DNA from: Pseudomonadota bacterium
GTDB lineage: Bacteria > Pseudomonadota > Alphaproteobacteria > Rhizobiales > Hyphomicrobiaceae
Direction: 5' to 3'
NCBI GenBank assembly: GCA_023412805.1
Contig: JAEZRM010000101.1
Span: 1-60,637 of the forward strand
Length of the DNA stretch: 60,637 nucleotides
Below, piece after piece: positions 15,974 through 24,685 of the stretch; position 1 is the first letter of the stretch, and each line of letters starts with the position of its first letter. The position numbers and the translations under genes were made by a program. The notes beneath the pieces are model-generated. The model worked only from the letters and a program-made list of their open reading frames with translations, ran no database searches and was not told the origin of the DNA.

Positions 15974-17011
15974 TCAGATGACGAGCTTGTGCCCCTCCTG
16001 GCGGCGCAGCGCCCGGATGGCCGTCATGGTTTCCGAAAGGCTGCGGTCGAGACCGACGGTCTGGCGCCAGCCAAGCTCGGCCTTGGCGCGGGCATTGCTC
16101 GCCTTGGTCACCTTCCCGCGCATGGTGTCGACCAGCTCGCGGCTCACCATGCGCGGCGAGCGGAGGACGCTCGCACGCAGCCAGTCGAGCGCGGGACCGG
16201 CGCGCATGACGAAGTCGGGGAGCACGTTCCGGGCCGCTGGAACCGACGCGTCCGACCAGTGCATGAGCAGGCTCAGCTCACGCATTTCCGGCGCGTGGTC
16301 GTTCACAATGATGAAGCGCCCTTCGACGTCGCGCTCGGCCGCCAGCACATGGGCGGCAGCGACATCGCGCACGTCGACGTAGGCGATGTTCGTGTTCGGC
16401 GCGCCGAGGCGCATGGAGCCGAGCATGATGCTCTCGATCATGCCGAGCGAGGGCGTGCGGCGATGAAAGTCCGGGCCACCGACCGTTCCCGGCAGGAGTG
16501 TGACGAGCTTGATGCCGGTTTCCTCCGCGGCTTTCCACGCGGCCCGCTCGCCCTCGGTCTTGGCGCGGAAATAGGGCACGGCCAGATCCGTCGCCCAATC
16601 CGCTTCCGTGACCGGCGGATCCTGTGGGCGCACGCGCGGCAGCGCTGCGACGGAGGATGTCAGAACGACCTTCGGCACACCGGCCCACGCAGCAGCGCGA
16701 ACGGCATTTGCCGCACCCTCGGTGCTGTCGCGCAGCATGGACTGGCTTTCACTTGCTCCCGTCGGACGCATGTCGTAGGTGGCGGCGACGTGGACGAGCA
16801 CATCGACGCCGCGACAGGCTTCGACGAACGGGTCGAATGTGCGCACATCGAGGCCGACGATGTCATCGATGCCGAGCGTCTTGAGCGGCGCCGCCTTGGC
16901 CGCGTCGTTCGCCGAGCGGATCGAGGCGCGAACGTCGTGGCCGCCCGCCAGCAATGCCTTGCACACGCCGAAACCGACATGGCCGTTGGCACCTGTCACG
17001 AGTATCTTCAT
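15974..17011 (-). CDS. NAD(P)-dependent epimerase/dehydratase (extended SDR)
   Basis: This 345-residue protein has the nucleotide-binding TGANGHVG at 6-13 and the SDR catalytic YFRAK (YxxxK) after a serine-rich SSVAALP strand. It resembles dihydroflavonol-4-reductase-like and hopanoid-associated sugar epimerases. Those act on nucleotide sugars or ketone intermediates, and the substrate here cannot be assigned. The gene follows a small membrane protein gene by 12 nt, so the two probably form an operon. Confidence 0.8.
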   Translation of the reverse strand: MKILVTGANGHVGFGVCKALLAGGHDVRASIRSANDAAKAAPLKTLGIDDIVGLDVRTFDPFVEACRGVDVLVHVAATYDMRPTGASESQSMLRDSTEGAANAVRAAAWAGVPKVVLTSSVAALPRVRPQDPPVTEADWATDLAVPYFRAKTEGERAAWKAAEETGIKLVTLLPGTVGGPDFHRRTPSLGMIESIMLGSMRLGAPNTNIAYVDVRDVAAAHVLAAERDVEGRFIIVNDHAPEMRELSLLMHWSDASVPAARNVLPDFVMRAGPALDWLRASVLRSPRMVSRELVDTMRGKVTKASNARAKAELGWRQTVGLDRSLSETMTAIRALRRQEGHKLVI

Positions 17012-17023
17012 TGGAAGCCTCGC

Positions 17024-17443
17024 TCAGGCATTGACGAAGATGTTGGTCTTGTGCCGCTTGCGCGCAAAATAGAGGATGAGCATCGCGGTGCCCGCGAGGA
17101 ACAGCCAGCCCGGCAGGCTGAGCAGCGGCACCAGGATGCCGTCCCAGAAAAGCGGGTGGATCTTCAGCGAGAACGTGCGCTTGAAATTCTCCAGCATGGC
17201 CGGGGCCAGCTCGGACCAGTATTGGAGAGCCGACGTCACGACGATGCCGTCGTTGGCGATCGTGCGCGTGCCGTCGCTGACAAGCGCGATGAGTGCGATC
17301 AGCAGGAGCAGACGCGCGAAGATGCGCAAGGAGACCTGCATCACCATGCGCGCCGCCGGCACGAACACAAGCAGCAGCAGGATCACGCCCACTACGGCGA
17401 GTGCACGATTCTCGCTGATGAGTTCTGTCAGGGTCTCGACCAT
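17024..17443 (-). CDS. Small inner-membrane protein of unknown function
   Basis: This 139-residue protein has strong hydrophobic segments at about 14-35, 38-60 and 105-127, giving three membrane helices around a loop of about 45 residues. No catalytic motif is visible. It is the first gene of a two-gene unit with the epimerase (12-nt gap), so a role in envelope or lipid modification is possible, by association only. Confidence 0.6.
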   Translation of the reverse strand: MVETLTELISENRALAVVGVILLLLVFVPAARMVMQVSLRIFARLLLLIALIALVSDGTRTIANDGIVVTSALQYWSELAPAMLENFKRTFSLKIHPLFWDGILVPLLSLPGWLFLAGTAMLILYFARKRHKTNIFVNA

Positions 17444-17604
17444 CCGCAGGTGCCGCCGATCCGTGCGTATAGAGATGTGCTAGCGCGCGGCGCCTCGGGA
17501 GGCAACCGCGCGCTCGCGATTCCCATGACTTCGGATAGGGTCATTCCTGTGGCGAGGACTGCGCAGCGGCGCAAGTATCCCCGGTTCAATCTTCGGCTTT
17601 CGCC

Positions 17605-18237
17605 TCAGGCTGCCTTCACGAGGCGTGAGGAAAGATCGAGCACAGCCATCATGTAGCCGACCCGGTCGTCCGCCGCTTCGGCAAGCAGCGAGAAGTAGTC
17701 CGGGCCGCTCGGGATGATCTCGCCGATCACCTCGCCATACTCGAAACGCAGCTCCGCCTCGTGCTTCTTGGCGATCGCCTGCATTTTCGCGTTCTCGGCG
17801 AGGCAGCTCATGAACAGGAGCCTGACGCCGCGGTTGCGAGCCGAGCGGATGACGCGGCCCATGAGCGCCGAGCCGATGCCGAGGTCCTGATAGGCGCGCT
17901 CGACCGAGAAGGCTGCCTCGGCCTCCACGCCCCAGTCGTCGGAGAGCTTGCGCAACTCGGCGACGGCTCTCACCTCGCCATCGACGAAATAGCCGAAGAC
18001 GATCGAGCCCATGTCGTTCATGCGGCCGGCATAGTCCTCGATGAAGCTGTCGGACACGCCGTGGGCGAACCGCAGGCGCCGGCTGTCCTTGTCGAGGCGC
18101 AGGAGATGATCGCGAAAGAGTTGGCCCTCGGTCGGCCATAGCTTGCGCACGGTCGCGGCCGAGATCTGCGTTGCGCCGTGCTGAACCTCTGACGCGTCGT
18201 CGGGATCGATGATCGCGCGGGCTGTGTTGTTGCTCAT
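17605..18237 (-). CDS. GNAT family N-acetyltransferase
   Basis: This 210-residue protein has a GNAT fold at about 40-190. The acetyl-CoA-binding signature is AYQDLGIGSALMGRVIRSARNRG (about 110-132), with the Q/RxxGxG/A pattern appearing as DLGIGS. The N-terminal 35 residues look like a regulatory or linker segment. The sequence resembles acetyltransferases that occur next to or fused with acyl-CoA synthetases. AAGGGG before the ATG at 18237 rules out the longer ORF. It has no operon partner. Confidence 0.75.
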   Translation of the reverse strand: MSNNTARAIIDPDDASEVQHGATQISAATVRKLWPTEGQLFRDHLLRLDKDSRRLRFAHGVSDSFIEDYAGRMNDMGSIVFGYFVDGEVRAVAELRKLSDDWGVEAEAAFSVERAYQDLGIGSALMGRVIRSARNRGVRLLFMSCLAENAKMQAIAKKHEAELRFEYGEVIGEIIPSGPDYFSLLAEAADDRVGYMMAVLDLSSRLVKAA

Positions 18238-18465
18238 GATGTACCCCTTGAGTTGGCACACGCGAGCCGGCGCTCTTGCTTTAGGCGGCACCGGTCTCAC
18301 ACTAGGTCATATGGGGCTTCTATTGCATTGCACAATACTGCGCCCGAATGACACCTATGTTAAGCACGATTTACGAGCAGTTCTGATATCTTAGCTCGAT
18401 GCTGCAGTGCCATGTTCACGGGCATTTGGGCAGCGATGGGCCGCCGCTTTGGGCGGTTCGCCGCA

Positions 18466-18481
18466 GTGGCCTCGGGGCCAC
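18466..18481. repeat. Hairpin downstream of priA
   Basis: GTGGCC (18466-18471) pairs with GGCCAC (18476-18481) with a 4-nt loop, nine bases beyond the priA stop codon. It may stabilise or end the priA transcript, but it has no T-run. I see nothing else in 18238-18489. Confidence 0.35.
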
Positions 18482-18489
18482 GCCGCCGC

Positions 18490-20721
18490 CTACAGGAAGC
18501 TGTAGGGGTCGATGTCGACCGTCAGGCGGAGGTCGCCCTTGATCTCGGGAATTTCGGCGAGCCAGGCGCGCAAATAGGCCTGGATGTCCAACTCGCGAGG
18601 GGCCTTGAGCAGCAGGCGCCAGCGATAGCGGCCACGAATGATCGAGATCGGCGCCTCGGCCGGGCCCAGGACCTCGATGCGTGAGGCGGCAGGTGCGCGT
18701 TGCGCGATCATGCGGGCGGCGGACTCGGCCGTCTCCTTATGCCGCGCCGAGACAATGAGCGAGGCGAGCCGACCGTAGGGTGGCAGCATGGCGAGCTGGC
18801 GCGTGCGGATTTCCCGCTCGATGAAGGCCTCGCGATCACCACGCACGATCGCATCCATGACCGGGTGCTCGGGCATGTGCGTCTGGATGTAGCCGGCGCC
18901 TTTGGCGAGCGCGCGGCCGGCGCGGCCCGTCACCTGGTGCAAGAGCTGGAACGTGCGCTCGGCCGCTCGCGGGTCCGCGCCTTGGGCGAGGCCGAGGTCG
19001 CCGTCGATCACGCCGACGATGGAGAGGTCCGGGAAGTGGTGGCCCTTGGCCACGATCTGCGTCCCGATGATAATGTCGATTTCGCCGGTTTCGATGCGCT
19101 TGATGACGTCACGCATCTCGGTGAGCGATGGGATCAGGTCCGATGAGAGCAGCGCGATCCGCGCCTCCGGAAAGCGCTCGCGCACTTCCTCGTCAATGCG
19201 CTCGACGCCGGGGCCGCAGGCAACGAGGCTGTCGGCCTCTCCGCACTTCGGGCACTTCGACGGCAGCGGCATGGAGAAGCCGCAGTGGTGGCAGTTCAGG
19301 CGATGGCGGAAGCGATGCTCGACAAGCCATGCTGTGCATTGGGGGCATTCTATGCGATGGCCGCAGGTCCGGCAGAGCGTGAGCGGCGCATAGCCGCGGC
19401 GATTGAGGAACAGCAGGGTCTGCTGACGCTTTGCCATGGTCTCGGCCATGGCGTTGACGAGCACGGGCGAGAGCCAGCGGCCTTTCTCCGGCGGTGATGT
19501 GCGCAGATCGATCGGCGTGATCTCCGGAAGATCCACGCCCGTATAGCGCCCCGGCAGAATGAGGTGGCGGTAGCGCCCGGAACGCGCATTCACGTGGCTT
19601 TCTATGGACGGCGTCGCGGATGCGAGCACCACGGCCGCGCCACCCAGATGCGCGCGCACGACGCTCATGTCGCGGCCCTGGTAGTGGACGCGATCCTCCT
19701 GTTTGAAGCCTGGATCGTGCTCTTCGTCGACGACGATCAGGCCGAGATCGGCATAGGGCAGGAACAGCGCCGAGCGCGCGCCGGCAATCACACGCGCTTC
19801 TCCCGTTGCCGCAGCACGCCATACGCGCCCGCGCTCGGGACCGGAGAGGGCAGAGTGCCACTCCGCGGGAGCGCAGCCGAAGCGCGCCTTGAAGCGGTCC
19901 ATGAACTGGCTGGTCAGCGCGATCTCGGGCAGCATGATCAGCGCCTGCCGACCCTGCTCGAGAGCACGCGCGACGGCCTCGAAGTAGACCTCCGTCTTGC
20001 CGGAGCCGGTCACGCCATCGAGCAGCGAAACAGAGAACGCACCGGCCCCAACAGCCGCAGAGAGTGTCTCGACCGCTTCCTGCTGCGCGTCCGTGAATGT
20101 GACCGTGGCGTGCGCCGGATCAGGCCGTGGAAAGCGCCGCTCCGGGATCACGACCTCGACAAGACAGCCGGCCTCGATCAGGCCATCGATCACGCCCGTG
20201 CTGCACGCCGCCTCGGACGCGAGCGCACTCTTCGCCCGGATGAGCCCATCGGCCGCGATATCGAGTGCACGCCTGCGGGCCGGCGTCATGCGCGGCGGTT
20301 CGGCGGCTCCTTCGACGCGCGCGACGCCCAGGCGTGGCTTCACTGGCTCGAAGGCGGCTTGCGCGCTCATCATCATGCGCACGACCATGCCGAGCGGCGC
20401 CAGCGTGTAGCGCGCCACCCATTCGGCGAACCGCAGCGACGTCGGCGGCAGGGCCGGCGCGTCCATGCGCTCGATGATGGCCTTGAGCTTCTTCTCGCTG
20501 ACCGGCTTGCCTTGATCGCCGACCGGCTGGTCCCACACGAGACCGATGCGCGTCTGGGGCCCGAAGGGGACGATCACGAAATCGCCGGGTTCGACCTCCA
20601 GGCCAGCGGGGAGCGCGTAGTCATAGGTCTGGTCGAGGGCAACGGGCAGCAGCACCGGCACGCGGGGGCGCGCGACGGCGGGCGGTCCAAGCATCGTTGC
20701 CAGCAAGTCTTCCAAAGTCAC
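18490..20721 (-). CDS. priA: Primosomal helicase PriA
   Basis: This 743-residue 3'-5' DNA helicase restarts stalled replication forks. The order is an N-terminal 3'-DNA-binding domain (about 18-110), Walker A GVTGSGKTE (about 235-243), DEEH (about 329-332), and an eight-cysteine zinc module starting near residue 449 (CRTCG...CPQC...CHHC...CPKC). Conserved helicase motifs follow, including GTQIVAKGHHFP. The ORF begins with GTG; an ATG at codon 10 is an alternative start. It is divergent from the transaldolase gene, an arrangement seen in many Rhizobiales. Confidence 0.96.
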   Translation of the reverse strand: MTLEDLLATMLGPPAVARPRVPVLLPVALDQTYDYALPAGLEVEPGDFVIVPFGPQTRIGLVWDQPVGDQGKPVSEKKLKAIIERMDAPALPPTSLRFAEWVARYTLAPLGMVVRMMMSAQAAFEPVKPRLGVARVEGAAEPPRMTPARRRALDIAADGLIRAKSALASEAACSTGVIDGLIEAGCLVEVVIPERRFPRPDPAHATVTFTDAQQEAVETLSAAVGAGAFSVSLLDGVTGSGKTEVYFEAVARALEQGRQALIMLPEIALTSQFMDRFKARFGCAPAEWHSALSGPERGRVWRAAATGEARVIAGARSALFLPYADLGLIVVDEEHDPGFKQEDRVHYQGRDMSVVRAHLGGAAVVLASATPSIESHVNARSGRYRHLILPGRYTGVDLPEITPIDLRTSPPEKGRWLSPVLVNAMAETMAKRQQTLLFLNRRGYAPLTLCRTCGHRIECPQCTAWLVEHRFRHRLNCHHCGFSMPLPSKCPKCGEADSLVACGPGVERIDEEVRERFPEARIALLSSDLIPSLTEMRDVIKRIETGEIDIIIGTQIVAKGHHFPDLSIVGVIDGDLGLAQGADPRAAERTFQLLHQVTGRAGRALAKGAGYIQTHMPEHPVMDAIVRGDREAFIEREIRTRQLAMLPPYGRLASLIVSARHKETAESAARMIAQRAPAASRIEVLGPAEAPISIIRGRYRWRLLLKAPRELDIQAYLRAWLAEIPEIKGDLRLTVDIDPYSFL

Positions 20722-20822
20722 CCTACTCGGACTAGGAGTACAGCTCGAATCAGCCCGCCACCTTATCCGCCATCCGGCGGCGATCCGAGGGCAGTCGCGG
20801 CGGGGCCCCGAGAGGAGTACCC

Positions 20823-21482
20823 ATGAAATTCTTCGTCGATACGGCCGATGTCGCCGAGATCCGTGAGCTGGCCGCGCTGGGCCTCCTCGACGGCGTGACC
20901 ACGAACCCCTCCCTGGTGGCGAAAACTGGGCGCGACTTCAAGACCATCATCGAGGAGATTTGCGACATTGTAGAGGGGCCCGTCTCCGCCGAGGTCACCG
21001 CGCTCGATTTCGAAGGCATGATCCGCGAGGGCGAGATTCTCGCGGACATTGCCGACAACGTCGCGGTGAAGGTGCCGCTGACGTGGGACGGCCTCAAGGC
21101 CTGCCGCGCACTGACCGACGACGACATCATGGTCAATGTGACGCTGTGCTTTTCGGCGAACCAGGCGCTGCTGGCGGCCAAGGCCGGCGCGACATTCATC
21201 TCGCCGTTCATCGGGCGCCTCGACGACATCGGCCAGAACGGCGTCGAGCTCATCCAGGATATCCGCACGATCTACGACAACTACCCGGACCTCAGCACGG
21301 AGATCCTCGCGGCCTCGATCCGTACGGAGGAGCATGTGAAGCAGGTGGCGCTCGCGGGCGCCGACGTTGCGACCATTCCGCCGAAAATCCTGCAGGCACT
21401 GATCAAGCATCCGCTGACCGACAAGGGCCTCGAAGCCTTCATGGCCGACTGGCAGAAGACCGGTCAGACCATCAAGGAGTAG
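20823..21482 (+). CDS. Transaldolase / fructose-6-phosphate aldolase family protein
   Basis: This 219-residue protein belongs to the short transaldolase subfamily (TalC/FSA). It starts with FVDTADVAEI and has GVTTNPSL (24-31). The Schiff-base lysine is K83 in VKVPLTWDG. Subfamily members catalyse dihydroxyacetone transfer in the pentose phosphate pathway or cleave fructose 6-phosphate, and sequence alone does not decide. GAGGAG precedes the ATG well. The creatininase-family gene follows 7 nt later, so they are co-transcribed. Confidence 0.92.
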   Translation: MKFFVDTADVAEIRELAALGLLDGVTTNPSLVAKTGRDFKTIIEEICDIVEGPVSAEVTALDFEGMIREGEILADIADNVAVKVPLTWDGLKACRALTDDDIMVNVTLCFSANQALLAAKAGATFISPFIGRLDDIGQNGVELIQDIRTIYDNYPDLSTEILAASIRTEEHVKQVALAGADVATIPPKILQALIKHPLTDKGLEAFMADWQKTGQTIKE

Positions 21483-21489
21483 TACCGCG

Positions 21490-22248
21490 ATGGCCAAGTC
21501 GGTGATGTGGAAGGAGTTGACGGCGCCGGAGCTCGTCGAGAAATCCAAAGCCGGTGCGCTGGTGATCATGCCTGTCGCTTCGATGGAGCAGCACGGGCCG
21601 CACATGGCGGTCGGTGTCGATACGGTGCTGTGCGAAGCCGTGTGCCAGCGCGCGGCGGAAGCGTTGGCCGCTGAAACGCCGATCGTCGTCGCGCCGACGC
21701 TCTGGTGTGGCATGGCCGAGCATCACATGCCACGCGGCGGTACGTTCACCTTCGACATCCCGACGTATCGCGCCGTGCTCCTGGCCTTTCTCAAGAGCAT
21801 CGAACGACACGGCTTCAAGCGCGTATTCATCGTCAATGGCCATGGCGGCAATATCAGCGCGCTCTCTGCTTTCCTGCCGGACTTCGTGCGCGAGACAGGT
21901 CTCACGATCCGCGTGACGACCTACTTCGAGCTGGCACAGCCGGGCATGCCGGCCATTCTCGAGGACCAGGATCGCGTACGTCACGCCTGCGAAGGCGAGA
22001 CGTCCATGATGATGGCCGTGGCACCGGATCTCGTGCGCGTCGAGAAGCTGCCCGAGGCTGTCGGTCCTGCGCGGCAGACGCCCATGCCGCTGCAGGTTCT
22101 GCGCCATCGCTCTTATGGCGGGTTCACGCCGACGGGTGTGGTTGGCGACGCGCGTCGCTCGACGGCAGACAAAGGCAAACGCCTCATGGATGTGTGTCGC
22201 GACACGCTCGTCAGCGCGATCCGCGATCCCGAGACGTGGAAGGGTTAG
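21490..22248 (+). CDS. Creatininase family metal-dependent amidohydrolase
   Basis: This 252-residue protein keeps the family metal ligands: E33 and H35 in EQHGPH, D44 in VGVDT, and H118 in NGHGGN. A later acidic pair lies in ACEGETS (about 166-172). Family members hydrolyse cyclic amides, such as creatinine, or formamide intermediates in flavin and mycofactocin pathways. The 7-nt gap after the transaldolase gene indicates an operon, but the metabolic link is not obvious. A mosaic repeat follows 18 nt after its stop. Confidence 0.82.
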   Translation: MAKSVMWKELTAPELVEKSKAGALVIMPVASMEQHGPHMAVGVDTVLCEAVCQRAAEALAAETPIVVAPTLWCGMAEHHMPRGGTFTFDIPTYRAVLLAFLKSIERHGFKRVFIVNGHGGNISALSAFLPDFVRETGLTIRVTTYFELAQPGMPAILEDQDRVRHACEGETSMMMAVAPDLVRVEKLPEAVGPARQTPMPLQVLRHRSYGGFTPTGVVGDARRSTADKGKRLMDVCRDTLVSAIRDPETWKG

Positions 22249-22266
22249 TAGGGGAGCGCAACCTGT

Positions 22267-22390
22267 CCCCTCTCCCCGCCCCTTGCGGGGAGAGGGTTAG
22301 GGTGAGGGGCGGCGGCATACGCCGACGTTAGTAACTGGCGCCGCCCCTCATCCCGATCTTCTCCCCGTAAGTACGGGGAGAAGGGGAAGA
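22267..22390. repeat. Mosaic palindromic repeat, second full copy
   Basis: CCCTCTCCCCG/CGGGGAGAGGG (22268-22278 with 22286-22296) and TTCTCCCCGTA/TACGGGGAGAA (22359-22369 with 22372-22382) flank an outer arm pair, GGGTGAGGGGCGGCG at 22300-22314 with CGCCGCCCCTCATCCC at 22339-22354. The layout equals that at 10425-10542, with longer outer arms. It fills the space between the convergent creatininase and radical SAM genes and may act as a bidirectional 3'-end structure. Confidence 0.75.
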
Positions 22391-22412
22391 TCGCGGCGCA
22401 TCCGCTGCTCCC

Positions 22413-23702
22413 CTAAACCTCCAGCTCTTCGCCCTCGACGTACGCCTCGCCGGGCTTTTCCATGCCGAGCTGGTGACGGATTTTTCGGATGTCCACAGCG
22501 ACCGGCTGGAAAGGATAGCTCGCGATGTTGGAAGGCGGGCTGTCGCCGTACGGGCGATCGCACGCCGAGATGTCCTCCCGCACTTTGCCAGGACAACCCG
22601 ACGTGCGGAACGCAACGCCCTCGTCGATCACCTTGTCCATCTCCGATTTCGGAATGCCGAAATCCGAAACTCGGCCCTGCTCGTCGAAGCGCATGTGCTC
22701 GACGCGCACGCCGCGGTAGTCGATCAGATAGCGCGCGAGCTGCACGCGCCGCCACTGATCGCGCGGCGTCGCCGGAAGGTGGTCCATGAGCGACCCCTTC
22801 TCCGGGAAGAAGCAGAACATGTGGCTGTGTCCGCCCATGTCCACGAGGCGCTGCACGAGCGTCAGTGTGTCGTGCTCGGTTTCGCCCATGCCGACAATGA
22901 TGTGCGCGCCGAACTTCTCGCGGCCGTATATGTCGCGCGCGTCCTCGAGGATTTCCCAGTACTTCGCCCAGGAATGCGGGCTCGCGACACCTTTACCGCG
23001 CGTGCGGTCGAAAAGTTCGGGCGTCGCCGCGTCGAGCGCGACCGTGAAGATGTCCGCGCCGAGATCGCGCAGCGTTTGCACGTCGCCGCGCGTCATCGTG
23101 GTTGGGTTCGATAGGATCGACACGGGCACGGTCGCGGGATCGATGCGGCTGGTCCAGTTGCGCAGCACCGTCACCGTGTCCTCGTCGGAGCGCGGGTGCG
23201 TGATCATGGAAATGCACATGCGATGGAACGGCGTCGCCTCGCCTTGCTGCGCGACGATCTCAACGACCTGATCCATAGGCACGGCCGGCCAGTCCACGCG
23301 GATGAAATTGCGGTCCGCGTAGTCGCGGTCCGCTTCGCGATGGCGCGCAAGACCGCAGTAGGCGCAATTCGCGCGGCACCCTTCCGGATAGGTCAGCAAC
23401 AGGTTGAGGCAGCGCGTGCATGAGCAGCGGTGCATCTTTCCCGGCATGACGCCGAGCGTGATCGCGGCCGCCGTCGACATCTGCACGTACTCCGGCGAGC
23501 GCATGTGCGGCGCTAGCCGGTTGTTGTTCGGCAGGTACACGCCCTCGGGCGGCACGTTGTTGTGCTTCACGCGCGCGCCATTCTTCGCCGCGACCGGTGT
23601 TGCGCCCGGTTTCCTCGGCTCCATGACATCGTAACTATTGAAGTCGAGACCGCCGATGCCGGCCCGCGAGGGAAGCGCGATCTCTTTCTTCAGGCAGGTC
23701 AA
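22413..23702 (-). CDS. BioB-like radical SAM protein
   Basis: This 429-residue protein has the radical SAM cluster motif CRANCAYC (C109, C113, C116), preceded by a second cysteine group CSCTRC (C93, C95, C98). Later motifs such as SILSNPTTM and IIVGMGETEHDT fit the biotin/lipoyl synthase-like branch, where sulfur insertion or ring chemistry is common. No biotin or lipoate gene is nearby, so the product is unknown. The start is TTG with GGGGAG 6 nt upstream; the next in-frame ATG (23624) lacks a ribosome site. An archaeal-type lipoyl synthase component (LipS-like) is one possibility that I cannot confirm. Confidence 0.7.
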   Translation of the reverse strand: MTCLKKEIALPSRAGIGGLDFNSYDVMEPRKPGATPVAAKNGARVKHNNVPPEGVYLPNNNRLAPHMRSPEYVQMSTAAAITLGVMPGKMHRCSCTRCLNLLLTYPEGCRANCAYCGLARHREADRDYADRNFIRVDWPAVPMDQVVEIVAQQGEATPFHRMCISMITHPRSDEDTVTVLRNWTSRIDPATVPVSILSNPTTMTRGDVQTLRDLGADIFTVALDAATPELFDRTRGKGVASPHSWAKYWEILEDARDIYGREKFGAHIIVGMGETEHDTLTLVQRLVDMGGHSHMFCFFPEKGSLMDHLPATPRDQWRRVQLARYLIDYRGVRVEHMRFDEQGRVSDFGIPKSEMDKVIDEGVAFRTSGCPGKVREDISACDRPYGDSPPSNIASYPFQPVAVDIRKIRHQLGMEKPGEAYVEGEELEV

Positions 23703-23792
23703 GGGCGGCTCCCCGTCGCTCGCGTGTGTCTCGAAGAGTCGGATATTCGCAGATTTGAATGTGATTGCAATGGCGGCGGAGGCACAGATCAG

Positions 23793-24026
23793 TCAGAGTT
23801 CGCGCACCATGAGGCTTGTCGGATATCCCAGCCAGTCGATGTGATCCTGCACCGTCCAGCCGAGCCGCTCGTAGAAGCCAACGGCACCGGTCGTATAGAG
23901 ATGCAGTTTTTTATGTCCGCGGTCGCGCGCTTCGATCTCGATCGCGCGCACTAACATCTCCCCGATGCCATGACGTCGATGCTCCGGCGCGACGTACAAC
24001 GTGCGGCCACAATTCTTATCGAAGGC
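23793..24026 (-). pseudogene. C-terminal remnant of a GNAT acetyltransferase
   Basis: The reading frame directly after the mnhG stop codon encodes about 77 residues typical of the C-terminal half of a GNAT enzyme: CGRTLYVAPEHRRHGIGEML (acetyl-CoA-binding motif A) and later GFYERLGW. The N-terminal half of the fold (about 60-70 residues) is missing, because the same frame upstream is mnhG. The only in-frame start-like codon is a TTG at 23999. It is best explained as a truncated acetyltransferase gene left behind after a rearrangement that placed it behind mnhG. Confidence 0.65.
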
Positions 24027-24407
24027 TCAGGGATCGTCCGGTGTCTTGACGGTTCGTTGCTCGTCGCCCAGGCCAATCAGCGGATCGCGTCCTTCGAAGC
24101 GGTCACGGTAAAGCGTTGCCTGAACCAGGAACATGAACGTCACCGGCGTCGTCGTCGTAACGAATATGCCGATGAGGATCTCATGAACGACCGGGCGCGT
24201 CTGGCCGACGGAGAAATAGATCATCGACGCAGCCAGAATGCTGAAAAGGCCGAGTGTCGTGCCGAGCGTCGGCGCGTGGATGCGCTCGTAGAAGGTCTTG
24301 AAGCGCAACAATCCGATCGAGCCGATCAGAGCGAGGCCGGAGCCGAGCAGGAGCAGCATCGACGTTAGAATGGCCGCCCATAGCGGCAGCTCCTCGAGCG
24401 CGTTCAT
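24027..24407 (-). CDS. mnhG: Mrp antiporter subunit G
   Basis: This 126-residue membrane protein has three hydrophobic segments and the family stretch LRFKTFYERIHAPTLGTTLG. MnhG/MrpG (PhaG) is an accessory subunit of the Mrp cation/proton antiporter. Its start overlaps the mnhF stop by 4 nt, showing translational coupling. It is the last intact gene of the operon. Its TGA is in frame with the acetyltransferase remnant that follows. Confidence 0.93.
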   Translation of the reverse strand: MNALEELPLWAAILTSMLLLLGSGLALIGSIGLLRFKTFYERIHAPTLGTTLGLFSILAASMIYFSVGQTRPVVHEILIGIFVTTTTPVTFMFLVQATLYRDRFEGRDPLIGLGDEQRTVKTPDDP

Positions 24408-24685
24408 TCGATGACCTCGCCGCGCATGAGGAACTTCGCCATGGCCACTGTCGCAACGAAACCGAGCAGGCCGATGGCAAGGGCCACTTCGAAATAGAGT
24501 GTGGTGCCGGAGCCGATGCCGAAGACCAGGAGCAGGAGCATGGCATTGACGTAGAGCGTATCCATGCCGAGCACGCGATCCTGGGCTCGCGGCCCCCGGA
24601 TAATGCGGAAGGCCGCAGCGGCCATAGCCAGCGTCAGAAAGCCTTTGGATATCGTGAGCGCCGTAGCCAGGATCATTCCGCTCAT
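24404..24685 (-). CDS. mnhF: Mrp antiporter subunit F
   Basis: This 93-residue protein has three membrane helices and the family core RIIRGPRAQDRVLGMDTLYVN. MrpF is a small subunit needed for assembly or stability of the Mrp complex. It overlaps mnhE and mnhG by 4 nt on each side, so the whole operon is read as one coupled message. Confidence 0.93.
   Translation of the reverse strand: MSGMILATALTISKGFLTLAMAAAAFRIIRGPRAQDRVLGMDTLYVNAMLLLLVFGIGSGTTLYFEVALAIGLLGFVATVAMAKFLMRGEVIE

Noticed and set aside
15647..17656. 669-codon plus-strand open frame
   Set aside because: It covers the epimerase and membrane protein genes on the other strand and has arginine/histidine-rich shadow composition.
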